47,730 bases of DNA, from assembly GCA_025352985.1 (NCBI GenBank), contig JANXRL010000160.1, forward strand, positions 1 through 47,730, in the 5' to 3' direction. The notes beneath the pieces are model-generated. The model saw only the letters and a list, made by a program, of their open reading frames with translations, had not been told where the DNA came from and did no database searches. This stretch comes from Verrucomicrobiota bacterium. Its GTDB lineage: Bacteria > Verrucomicrobiota > Verrucomicrobiia > Opitutales > Opitutaceae. Below, piece by piece: positions 36,450 to 44,055 of this stretch (position 1 is its first letter; each line of letters opens with the position of its first letter). The translations under genes were made by a program, and so were the position numbers.

Positions 36450-37161
36450 CATCTTTGGTTTGTTTGAAAAGACGCCAGGGAAAGAAATAGACGGCATAAA
36501 CAACCGCATACACGGCAAAATTTTCCAGTCGCATAAAATGCGCGAACGCGAAAAAGAAAATCAGCATATGCATGCGGAGGACGTTTCGGTAAGGCCCCAT
36601 CATCGTCGTGGACACGCCTTGGGCCTTCCGGCGGGCGATGGCCTCGACCGTCACCGAAGCATCGGCAACCGTCGGCTCAGGCGACAACCGGAAAGCCGCG
36701 CGCTCGGCCAAAAACGCCACAGGGAGAAAGAACCAGTAGCGCCGAAAAACCTCCAGATAGGTCGCGATGCCGGGCGTTCCGCGAACATCAGCGACCGGGA
36801 AAAACATGTTTAGAAAAACCGAGTGCACGAAGTGAAACATGCCGAAATGCACCGTGAAGAATGCGAGCATGAACAGGCTTCCAACCAGAAGCACGGCGAC
36901 GCCGGCTCCGCTTTTTAACGGTTCCTCCGCCACGAGGCCACGATTTTGCCATACTCCGCGCGCCATCACTGCACCCGGGCCTAAGATTCCCCACACGATC
37001 ATAGCATAACCCACCACCAAGCTCGACAGCCAGAGGCTCCAGACCAAGTCGGTGGTGTTCCATCCGCTCAATCTCGCGACTATCAGACCGGCGGCAAACG
37101 CCAGCGCGTCAGGCCAGACCTGCGCCCACCGGTTGCCATCGACTGTGCGCTCGCCGCTCAA
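36442..37161 (-). CDS. polytopic membrane protein (DUF6498-like)
   Basis: 239 residues with five or six membrane helices (for example ALAFAAGLIVARLSGW, LWLSSLVVGYAMIVWGIL, AVLLVGSLFMLAFFTVHFGM, MHMLIFFFAFAHFMRLENFA). The motif FTVHFGMFHFVHSVFLN, rich in His and Phe, is typical of DUF6498 proteins of unknown function. The only start compatible with a full first helix is a TTG at 37161, directly after the TAA of the glyoxalase gene, suggesting translational coupling. It is convergent with the glycosylase gene. Confidence 0.7.
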   Translation of the reverse strand: MSGERTVDGNRWAQVWPDALAFAAGLIVARLSGWNTTDLVWSLWLSSLVVGYAMIVWGILGPGAVMARGVWQNRGLVAEEPLKSGAGVAVLLVGSLFMLAFFTVHFGMFHFVHSVFLNMFFPVADVRGTPGIATYLEVFRRYWFFLPVAFLAERAAFRLSPEPTVADASVTVEAIARRKAQGVSTTMMGPYRNVLRMHMLIFFFAFAHFMRLENFAVYAVVYAVYFFPWRLFKQTKDVT

Positions 37162-37554
37162 TTATTTTGGCGAACGTTGGATTAGCTCCACCTCGTAGCC
37201 CTCGGGCGCGTCGATAAAAGCGATCACCGAGCCGCTGCCCGTAACCGTCGGGCCGTCGCTGAGCGCGTAGCCCTTGACCTTCAACTCCGCCTCGAACGCC
37301 TCAAGGTTCGCCACCTCAAACGCGATATGCATCAAATCCGGCTGCACCTGCACCGCCGGGCAGCCGGACGGCATCTGGCAAATCTCGATTTCCTCGTCGC
37401 TGCTGGGCGTGGCCAGAAACACAAGCTGCGCACCGCGTGGCGACGTGTGACGACGCGACACCGTGAGACCCAGCGCCTCCTGATAAAACCTGACGGTGCG
37501 CTCGACATCGTTCACCCGCATCCGGGTATGGAGAAGCTTTTTGACGTTGGGCAT
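37162..37554 (-). CDS. glyoxalase/VOC family protein (lactoylglutathione lyase-like)
   Basis: 130 residues from the ATG at 37554 (MPNVKKLLHTRMRVNDVERT). The VOC fold is clear: a first beta-alpha unit with LHTRMRVNDVERTVRFYQEA LGL (split here), a middle part with LMHIAFEVANLEAFEAELK, and an end with IAFIDAPEGYEVELIQRS. The metal-ligand positions His (LLHTRM), Glu (EIEIC), His (LMHIAF) and Glu (YEVELI) match glyoxalase I, which detoxifies methylglyoxal. It overlaps nothing and runs straight into the TTG start of the membrane protein. Confidence 0.88.
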   Translation of the reverse strand: MPNVKKLLHTRMRVNDVERTVRFYQEALGLTVSRRHTSPRGAQLVFLATPSSDEEIEICQMPSGCPAVQVQPDLMHIAFEVANLEAFEAELKVKGYALSDGPTVTGSGSVIAFIDAPEGYEVELIQRSPK

Positions 37555-37943
37555 GGATAAAATGGTGCTCGGGACAAATACTCTATTTTGGAAACGTAGC
37601 GGTAAAAGAAGGAAACCGGAAGGGAACAAATCATTCCTTTTTGGCAGGTGCAAGTGACCCAAGCTCCCACATGGGGACAAGTTGCAGGCAACAATCCAAA
37701 ATAATCTCAAAACGGTAAAAGCTCGATTTCATATCCTTATCATTCTTAAGCCTAAATCGACTAATCATACGGACAAAAACCAGCAGTTATTGCAGGCGAT
37801 TTCTTCAACAAGATAAAATGCCGTCGAGATTTAGCTAAATTTTAGCTCGGTAAAAACCGAACAAACATCGCGGCTTTCCTTTCGCCAATAATGGGGGAAC
37901 GCATCATGAAATACACCAGTGGGCTCCTCCAAGTCATGAACAG
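37555..37943. other. intergenic region between glyoxalase and lysR genes
   Basis: About 390 bases of AT-richer DNA. I see no convincing gene; a 69-codon frame at 37831-38040 runs over the lysR end and looks spurious. Near the lysR end are an inverted repeat AGCTAAA-T-TTTAGCT (37833-37847) and a hairpin TCGGT-AAAA-ACCGA (37847-37860), which could end lysR transcription on the minus strand. The glyoxalase promoter must lie at the left side. Confidence 0.5.
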
Positions 37944-38852
37944 CTATCCCATGATGTTTTCGGTCACCGATTCGCAAAGCCCCGCAAAGGTCTCCTCGGC
38001 CAAAGGCAGCTTGCGACCCTTGAGATAGGCTACGCCCCATGAACGGCGCAGCTTGCGCACCCCAAGCGAAAACGATATCAGAGATTTTTCTGCGAGCTCC
38101 TTACGAGCGATCCACGGGGCGAGAATGCCCGCCCCCAGACCGATTTTGACCAGCTCCTTGATCGCCTCCATACTACCCAACTCGATGAAATTGGTCAGCG
38201 TGATTTTGTCCCGCTGAAAGTAGTCGATAACCATGCGAAAGGTGTAGCTGCCTTTATTGTAAAGGATGATGGTCTCGTCCGCGATCTCATCACGTGGGAC
38301 CCTCCCTTTTTGCGCCCATGCGTGCATGGGGGCTACAAGCAGCCGCAGCTCGTCATCGAAGAGGGGACGGAACGTCACCTCCTCCGACTTCTCCGGCTTC
38401 AGCATGAGCGCCAGGTCGATCTTGTTGCTGCGAAGCAACTCGATCATTTCAGGACCGTCGCCCGGCTCGATGCGAATGACACACTTGGGAAAGCTCTGCT
38501 TGAATTCGCGCAGCACGGTGGGCAACAGATACTGGCAGGCGGTCGGACTCGCGCCCACGCGAAGACGGGTCTGCCCCCAGTTTTGCAACTCTCCCATAGC
38601 GGTGCGCGCGTCCTGCATGTCGCGCAGGATGCGTTCGGCGTGCTGGAGCAATTGCTCGCCCGCCTGCGTCAGATGGACGGTTTTGCCCACGCGATCAAAA
38701 AGAAGCACGCCGATTTCACGCTCAAGGGCCTTGATAGCATGGCTCACCGCCGACTGGGTGAGAAACATCTCCTTTGCCGTCTGCGTGAAACTCTTCTTGC
38801 GCGCGAGAGTTGCGAAAGCCAAAAGCTGCCGACTGTCGAGGGTGGTTATCAT
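37944..38852 (-). CDS. LysR-type transcriptional regulator
   Basis: 302 residues from the ATG at 38852. The N-terminal winged helix reads RQLLAFATLARKKSFTQTAK then FLTQSAVSHAIKALEREIGV, and is followed by the linker helix and a LysR substrate-binding domain (LRVGASPTACQYLLPTVLRE then FKQSFPKCVIRIEPGD). It is closest to CbbR/CysB-type regulators by eye, but the inducer cannot be told. It is transcribed away from the nitrate-type transport genes, the usual geometry for a LysR regulator of the divergent operon. GC content is lower than in the operon. Confidence 0.9.
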   Translation of the reverse strand: MITTLDSRQLLAFATLARKKSFTQTAKEMFLTQSAVSHAIKALEREIGVLLFDRVGKTVHLTQAGEQLLQHAERILRDMQDARTAMGELQNWGQTRLRVGASPTACQYLLPTVLREFKQSFPKCVIRIEPGDGPEMIELLRSNKIDLALMLKPEKSEEVTFRPLFDDELRLLVAPMHAWAQKGRVPRDEIADETIILYNKGSYTFRMVIDYFQRDKITLTNFIELGSMEAIKELVKIGLGAGILAPWIARKELAEKSLISFSLGVRKLRRSWGVAYLKGRKLPLAEETFAGLCESVTENIMG

Positions 38853-38879
38853 GAATGAGCTTTCCTCATCATTATCATT

Positions 38880-38898
38880 AAATGTTTGAAAAGCATTT
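38880..38898. promoter_or_regulatory. putative LysR operator (T-N11-A)
   Basis: An inverted repeat AAATG-N9-CATTT lies in the 102-base divergent region between lysR and the first transport gene. It holds the T-N11-A spacing (38883 and 38895) typical of LysR sites. A smaller palindrome CATT-A-AATG (38876-38884) overlaps it. Assignment is from position and pattern. Confidence 0.45.
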
Positions 38899-38954
38899 TT
38901 TGAGCCATTCGCGACCGATGGCATGTAGGCGGCTAACAACCAAGTCACAAAGCC

Positions 38955-40043
38955 ATGCCTTCGCCTATCGCCAAGCCCGTCACCGCCGCCTCGTCCACGA
39001 GGCCGCTGCGCATCGGCTTTTTAGCGCTCGACGACGCCGCCCCCATCATCGTCGCCCACGAACAAGGCTTTTTCCACAAGCAAGGTCTTCATGTCGAACT
39101 GAGCCGCGAAGTCGGCTGGGCCACCATCCGCGACAAACTGGTTTACCGCGAACTCGACGCCACGCACGCCCTCGGCTCCATGGTCATCAGCACCACCCTC
39201 GGCCTAAACTCTCTTCCATGTGATTGCCTGACCGCCTGTGTCCTAAATACCAACGGCAACTGCATTACACTCTCCGAGGATCTCTGGAAGCGCGGCGTGC
39301 GCGATGCGAAGACCATGAGCGACGAGATCACCCGGTCTCGTCACGAGCGCACCTACGTCTTTGGCGTCGTTTACGCGCACTCATCCCACCGCATCCACTT
39401 GTGCGACTGGCTGCGCAGCGCGGGCATTGATCCGGAACGCGACGTGCGCGTGGTCGTCGTTCCCCCTCCCCAGCTGTTTCGAAATCTCGCCGCCGGCACC
39501 ATCGACGGCTACTGCGCAGGCGACCCTTGGAACTCACTCGCCGTCCGCGAACAGGTCGGCTGGTGCGTCGCCACCAGTAATGACCTCGCTCCCGGCCACC
39601 CCGAAAAGGTGCTGATGGTGCGCTCCGATTTCGCCGAACAGCGCCACGAGGAACACCTCGCCATGATCGCCGCCCTCACCCAATCCGCGAAGCTCTGCGA
39701 CGACCCTGCGTTCCGCCCCGAGCTCGTCCGCCTCCTCTCCCGCCGCGAATACCTCAACGTCCCCGCGCGCGTCATCCAGTCCAGCCTCGTCGGCCCGTTT
39801 GACTACGGTCACGGGCGCACGGTGCACGCCGAAGAGTTTATCACTTTTCATCGCAACGGCGCCAACAACCCCACGCCCGCCAAGGCGTCGTGGCTGATCA
39901 ACGGCTTCAACCGCCACCGCTTCCTTCCCGAGGGGCGCATCGTTCCGACCGACCTCGGCGCCCGCGCCTTCCGCTCTGATATTTTCCAGCAAGCCAACAA
40001 ACTCACCTCCCGCCAACATGACAACGCACTCGTCCACGCCTGA
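38955..40043 (+). CDS. cytoplasmic NrtA/NasS-like nitrate-sensor-type binding protein
   Basis: 362 residues. The whole chain matches NrtA/CmpA-type binding proteins (LRIGFLALDDAAPIIVAHEQ, VVVVPPPQLFRNLAAGTIDG YCAGDPWN split here, NGANNPTPAKASWLINGFNR), and the next gene is its homologue. It has no signal peptide: the N-terminus is MPSPIAKPVTAASSTRPLRI. NasS, a cytoplasmic NrtA homologue, senses nitrate and nitrite and controls the antiterminator NasT, but no nasT is seen here. A sensor role is therefore likely, possibly acting with the LysR regulator. Its last 26 bases overlap the start of the exported NrtA gene. Confidence 0.78.
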   Translation: MPSPIAKPVTAASSTRPLRIGFLALDDAAPIIVAHEQGFFHKQGLHVELSREVGWATIRDKLVYRELDATHALGSMVISTTLGLNSLPCDCLTACVLNTNGNCITLSEDLWKRGVRDAKTMSDEITRSRHERTYVFGVVYAHSSHRIHLCDWLRSAGIDPERDVRVVVVPPPQLFRNLAAGTIDGYCAGDPWNSLAVREQVGWCVATSNDLAPGHPEKVLMVRSDFAEQRHEEHLAMIAALTQSAKLCDDPAFRPELVRLLSRREYLNVPARVIQSSLVGPFDYGHGRTVHAEEFITFHRNGANNPTPAKASWLINGFNRHRFLPEGRIVPTDLGARAFRSDIFQQANKLTSRQHDNALVHA

Positions 40044-41319
40044 CATCCACTCGCCCACCTCCTGCGGTCTTGATCGCCGCGCGTTTTTCTCCGCCACCGC
40101 CAAAGGCCTTGGTGCCGCCGCGCTCCTCGCCAGCCTGCCCAAGGGCTGGTCCGCGCCCGACACCGGCTCGTCCGAGGCTCCCGAAACGCCCGACATCAAC
40201 TTCGGCATGATCGCGCTCACCGATTGCTCGCCCATCGTAATCGCCCACGAAAAGGGCTTTTTCAAAAAATACGGCATCAACTCCAAGGTGACCAAGGGTG
40301 CCAACTGGGCCGCCATCCGCGACAACCTCAGCTCCGGTTCCATCCAGGCCACCCACATGCTCATCGGCATGCCGCTCGCCTCGACCATGGGCCTCGCCGG
40401 TTCCCCCAAGAAACCCATGGTCATCCCGTGGCTTCTCAACCGCAACGGTCAGGCCATCACCCTCGCGAACACGTTCAAGGGTAAGGTCGGTGCCGATCCC
40501 AAGGCTCTCAAGCCTTTCGTTGACCAAGCCGTCGGCCTCGGCGAACCGCTCACCTTCGCCATGACGTTCCCTCCCGGCACGCACGCCATGTGGATGCGCT
40601 ACTACCTCGGCGCCGGCGGCATCAACCCCGACAAGGACGTCTCCTTAATCACCGTCCCCCCGCCCCAGATGGTCGCCAACATGAAGATCGGCAAGATGGA
40701 CGGCTTCTGTGTCGGCGAACCTTGGAACGCCCGCGCCATCGCCGACAGCATCGGTTACACGTCCGTCACCACGCAGGACATTTGGAAAAACCACCCCGAA
40801 AAGGTCTGCGCCTTCACCGAGGAGTTCGCCGAGAAGAACCCCAAGACGGTCAAGGCCGTCCTCAAGGCACTCCACGAAGCCAGCGTCTGGCTCGACGTCA
40901 TGTCCAACCGCGCCGAGCAGTGTGAAATCGTCTCCAAGCCCACCTACATCAACTGCAAAAAAGAGATCATCCTCGGCCGTCTCCTCGGCGAGCTCGACTA
41001 CGGTGACGGCCGCAAGGTCACGGACGCCAACCCGATGCATTTCAGTAAAAACGGCTGCAACATGCCCCAGCCGAAATACGCCACGTGGTTCCTTTCCCAA
41101 TACCGTCGCTGGGGTCTCGTCTCCGGCACGCCGGACTACGCCGGCATCACCAAACGCGTCATGCGCACCGATATTTACACCGAGGCCATGAAGGAAATCG
41201 GCGTCGCCGCCCCAGCGATAGACATGTCTCCCGAGACCCTGTTTGACGGCGTCACCTTCGACCCCGCGAATCCCGAGGTCTACGCCAAGAGCTTCGCGGT
41301 TAAAAACCTCAAGGGCTGA
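40018..41319 (+). CDS. nrtA: nitrate/nitrite-type ABC transporter substrate-binding protein, Tat-exported
   Basis: 433 residues. The N-terminus has a twin-arginine signal (CGLDRRAFFSATAKGLGAAA LLASLPKGW, split here), so the protein folds before export to the periplasm. The mature domain follows the NrtA/CmpA pattern: INFGMIALTDCSPIVIAHEK, VTKGANWAAIRDNLSSGSIQ, VPPPQMVANMKIGKMDGFC and VGEPWNARAIADSIGY. It captures nitrate, nitrite or a similar anion for the NrtB-C-D complex. Nitrate fits best, given nirA downstream. Cyanate or bicarbonate, used by relatives, cannot be excluded. The stop is followed by a strong stem-loop before nrtB. Confidence 0.85.
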   Translation: MTTHSSTPDIHSPTSCGLDRRAFFSATAKGLGAAALLASLPKGWSAPDTGSSEAPETPDINFGMIALTDCSPIVIAHEKGFFKKYGINSKVTKGANWAAIRDNLSSGSIQATHMLIGMPLASTMGLAGSPKKPMVIPWLLNRNGQAITLANTFKGKVGADPKALKPFVDQAVGLGEPLTFAMTFPPGTHAMWMRYYLGAGGINPDKDVSLITVPPPQMVANMKIGKMDGFCVGEPWNARAIADSIGYTSVTTQDIWKNHPEKVCAFTEEFAEKNPKTVKAVLKALHEASVWLDVMSNRAEQCEIVSKPTYINCKKEIILGRLLGELDYGDGRKVTDANPMHFSKNGCNMPQPKYATWFLSQYRRWGLVSGTPDYAGITKRVMRTDIYTEAMKEIGVAAPAIDMSPETLFDGVTFDPANPEVYAKSFAVKNLKG

Positions 41320-41344
41320 ACTCTCGTTAGATCATGAGCAAGGC

Positions 41345-41394
41345 GCCTGCATCACGCCGACATCTCCGGCATATCCGGACGACGTGATGCAGGC
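41345..41394 (+). promoter_or_regulatory. two-tier stem-loop between nrtA and nrtB
   Basis: Outer arms GCCTGCATCACG (41345-41356) and CGTGATGCAGGC (41383-41394) are perfect complements. Inside is a second stem TCCGG-CATAT-CCGGA (41365-41379). The 168-base gap is the longest in the operon. No T-run follows. Such a hairpin may protect the 3' end of the nrtA message, giving more binding protein than permease, or act as a regulated element. Confidence 0.8.
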
Positions 41395-41487
41395 ACCCAC
41401 TCTTCCTGCCTTTTCTCCTCCATCGCGTATGTCGCGGCCATTCTGACCGCGTAAAAAAATCTCCAGCGGAAATCCTCCCTCCCTCTC

Positions 41488-42276
41488 ATGAAATCATTTA
41501 AAATCGACTGGCTGATCCTGCCGCTCATCGGCGTCGCCTGCGTCCTGCTCACCTGGACGGTCAGCAGCGCCACCTGGGCCAAGGACCTGCCGTCGCCCTT
41601 GAAAACGTGGGAGGCCAGCAAGCCCTACATCATGGAACCGTTCACCAAGCGCGGCGAGATGGACCAGGGTATTCTCCGGTTCAGCTGGTATTCGCTCGTC
41701 CTCGTCGCGCAAGGCTATGCCATCGCGCTCATCATCGGCACGCCCATCGGCTTCTTCCTAGGCCTGTCCACGACCTTTACCAAAACCTTCGACCCGATAA
41801 TCCAAGTTCTCCGCCCCGTGTCGCCGCTCGCCTGGCTTCCCCTCGGCCTCGTGCTCTTCCTCGGCACTGGCAAGGACGCCGGCACCTACGGTGCTCTCTT
41901 TACCATCGCGATCTGCTCGATGTGGCCGACCGTGCTCAACACCGCCGTCGGCGTCCGCGCCGTCCCGCAGGATTACCTTAACGTCGGCAAGGTCCTGAAG
42001 CTCTCCCGCTGGAAGACCCTCACTAAAATCCTCATCCCGGCGACGCTCCCTTACATGTTCACGGGCTTCCGCCTGTCCCTCGGCATCGCTTGGCTTGTGA
42101 TCGTCGCGGCCGAGATGCTCACCGGCCGCCCCGGCGTCGGCGGCTTCCTCTGGCAGGAGTATAACGCTCTCATCTACGAGCACATCATTCTCTCGATCAT
42201 CACCATTGGCGTGATCGGTTTCATCCTCGACCGCCTCATGTCCCTCGTCGAAGCCCGCTTCAAGGCGATCAGCTGA
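41488..42276 (+). CDS. nrtB: nitrate-type ABC transporter permease NrtB
   Basis: 262 residues with six membrane helices (for example LILPLIGVACVLLTWTV, YAIALIIGTPIGFFLGLS, RLSLGIAWLVIVAAEML). The family hallmark PIIQVLRPVSPLAWLPLGLV and the cytoplasmic EAA-like loop (YLNVGKVLKLSRWKTLTKIL IPATLP, split here) are clear. It forms the channel of the importer with the two ATPases that follow. nrtC starts 6 bases after the stop. Length matches NrtB/CmpB/TauC relatives; the RPVSPLAWLP motif favours the nitrate/bicarbonate branch over taurine. Confidence 0.87.
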   Translation: MKSFKIDWLILPLIGVACVLLTWTVSSATWAKDLPSPLKTWEASKPYIMEPFTKRGEMDQGILRFSWYSLVLVAQGYAIALIIGTPIGFFLGLSTTFTKTFDPIIQVLRPVSPLAWLPLGLVLFLGTGKDAGTYGALFTIAICSMWPTVLNTAVGVRAVPQDYLNVGKVLKLSRWKTLTKILIPATLPYMFTGFRLSLGIAWLVIVAAEMLTGRPGVGGFLWQEYNALIYEHIILSIITIGVIGFILDRLMSLVEARFKAIS

Positions 42277-42282
42277 CCCGCC

Positions 42283-43173
42283 ATGGCCTTCCTCGAACTT
42301 AACAACGTTTCCAAGAGCTTCGGCGGACAGCGCGTCCTCTCCGACATCAACCTTTCCATCGAGGAAGGTGAATTCGTCGCCATCGTCGGCTACTCCGGCC
42401 AAGGTAAGACCACGCTGATCAACCTCATCGCCGGCCTCATCAAGCCCGACAAAGGCGAGGTCTCGCTCGAAGGCAAAGTCGTCACCGGCCCCGGCCCCGA
42501 CCGCGGTCTCGTGTTTCAAAACTATTCCCTCCTGCCCTGGCTCACCGTGCAGGAAAACATAGCCCTCGCCGTCGACCAGGTTTTCCCCGGCTGGACCGCC
42601 GAACAGCGCCTCGCCCACATCGATAAATACGTCGCGATGGTGAAGCTCAGCCACGCCAAGGACCGCCTGCCCAAGCAGCTCTCCGGCGGCATGCGCCAGC
42701 GCGTTTCCGTCGCCCGCACCCTCGCCATCAATCCGCGCATCCTCCTCCTCGACGAACCCCTCGGGGCCCTCGACGCCCTCACCCGCGGCACCCTTCAGGA
42801 CGAGATCGCGAACATCTGGCAGACCGAGCGCAAGACGGTCGTCCTCATCACCAACTCCGTCGACGAGGCCCTCCTCCTCGCCGACCGCATCATCCCGCTC
42901 ACCATCGGGCCCGGCGCGACGCTCGGCGAATCCATCCCCGTCACCCTCGCCCGTCCGCGCGATCGCAAGGGCGTCAATCACGACCCCGAGTTCAAACGCC
43001 TCCGCGCCCTCGTGACCAACCAGCTCCTCGCGTTCAACGCCAACCGCAAGGTCTCGCTCTCTCGCAAGCTCATCCGCCCCGATCTCCTCCCCGAGGATTT
43101 GGAAGCGCCCCGCGTCAACCGCCCACCTCGTCGCCCCGGCGAGGAAAAAAACGAAGTCGTCGTGACCTCCTGA
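42283..43173 (+). CDS. nrtC: nitrate-type ABC transporter ATP-binding protein, first (NrtC-like)
   Basis: 296 residues, a single ATPase without the C-terminal binding domain of cyanobacterial NrtC. Walker A is GYSGQGKT (36-43), the signature is LSGGM (133-137), and Walker B LLLDEP has its Glu at 158. The switch position that should be His in VTHD is Asn191 (LITNSVDEA), so its own catalytic site looks weakened. The C-terminus is charged and Pro-rich ([18 protein letters not shown]). It pairs with NrtD encoded 22 bases downstream. Confidence 0.85.
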   Translation: MAFLELNNVSKSFGGQRVLSDINLSIEEGEFVAIVGYSGQGKTTLINLIAGLIKPDKGEVSLEGKVVTGPGPDRGLVFQNYSLLPWLTVQENIALAVDQVFPGWTAEQRLAHIDKYVAMVKLSHAKDRLPKQLSGGMRQRVSVARTLAINPRILLLDEPLGALDALTRGTLQDEIANIWQTERKTVVLITNSVDEALLLADRIIPLTIGPGATLGESIPVTLARPRDRKGVNHDPEFKRLRALVTNQLLAFNANRKVSLSRKLIRPDLLPEDLEAPRVNRPPRRPGEEKNEVVVTS

Positions 43174-43195
43174 CGCAACCGCGCGCCTTCCCGTC

Positions 43196-44011
43196 ATGAA
43201 AAAATTCCTCGATATCTCCCAGCTCGTAAAAACCTTCTCCACTCCGAAAGGCCCGCTCACCGTCGTGCGCGACTTCAATCTCGGCGTTAAGAAGGGCGAG
43301 TTCATCAGCCTCATCGGCCACTCCGGTTGCGGCAAGTCCACCGTCCTCTCCATGGTCGCCGGCCTCACCGAACTCACCGAGGGCGGCATCATCCTCGCCG
43401 CCAAAGAAGTCTCCGGGGCCGGTCCTGATCGCGGCGTCGTTTTCCAGGCTCCCTGCCTCCTCCCGTGGTTTACCGCCTTTGAAAACGTGATGCTCGGCGT
43501 GGATCAGGTTTACTACACCGCCTCCTCTTTGGAGCGCCGCCAGATCGCCGAATACTACCTCACCATCGTCGGCCTCGGCGACTCGATGCACAAGCGTCCC
43601 TCCGAGCTTTCCCAGGGTATGCGCCAGCGCTGCGGCATCGCCCGCGCCTTCGCCCTCTCGCCCAAGATGCTCCTCCTCGACGAACCGTTCGGAATGCTCG
43701 ACTCGCTCACCAAATACGAGCTGCAGGATGTCCTCCTCGACCTCTGGCAGCGCGACCAGAAGACCGCCCTCATGGTCACTCACGACGTGGATGAGGCCCT
43801 CTATCTTTCCGACCGCATCGTCATGATGACCGACGGCCCCGAGGCCACCGTCGGCGACATCCTTGAGGTCAACTTCCCCCGGCCCCGCACGCGCAAGCAG
43901 CTCATGGAAGACCCCGAGTATTACCGCCTCCGCGAGCATCTCATCGGCTTTCTTGAGGAACGCTCCCACCTACGCCCCGGCAAGCCCGCCACGGCCGTCG
44001 CCACGCACTAA
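43196..44011 (+). CDS. nrtD: nitrate-type ABC transporter ATP-binding protein, second (NrtD-like)
   Basis: 271 residues. Walker [10 protein letters not shown] (41-49), Walker B LLLDEP (Glu163) and the switch His196 in [10 protein letters not shown] are intact. The signature reads LSQGM (138-142) with Gln in place of the usual second Gly. In a heterodimer with NrtC this gives one complete and one degenerate ATP site. It drives import through NrtB. The porin gene follows after 44 bases. Confidence 0.86.
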   Translation: MKKFLDISQLVKTFSTPKGPLTVVRDFNLGVKKGEFISLIGHSGCGKSTVLSMVAGLTELTEGGIILAAKEVSGAGPDRGVVFQAPCLLPWFTAFENVMLGVDQVYYTASSLERRQIAEYYLTIVGLGDSMHKRPSELSQGMRQRCGIARAFALSPKMLLLDEPFGMLDSLTKYELQDVLLDLWQRDQKTALMVTHDVDEALYLSDRIVMMTDGPEATVGDILEVNFPRPRTRKQLMEDPEYYRLREHLIGFLEERSHLRPGKPATAVATH

Positions 44012-44055
44012 AATTTCCCGCCAGGCCCAGTCGCACACCACCACAACCTACCACC

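Noticed and set aside
36040-36813. 257-codon plus-strand frame running past the glycosylase
   Set aside because: Ser/Pro/Arg-rich, runs opposite the membrane protein gene; the HhH-GPD motif is in a different frame.
37831-38040. 69-codon minus-strand frame at the lysR end
   Set aside because: It overlaps the lysR 3' end in another frame and shows no protein-like pattern.
41758-43404. 548-codon open frame on the minus strand opposite nrtB/nrtC
   Set aside because: Composition is low-complexity Asp/Glu/Gly/Val, it lies opposite two well-conserved genes, and such long antisense frames are expected in GC-rich DNA.
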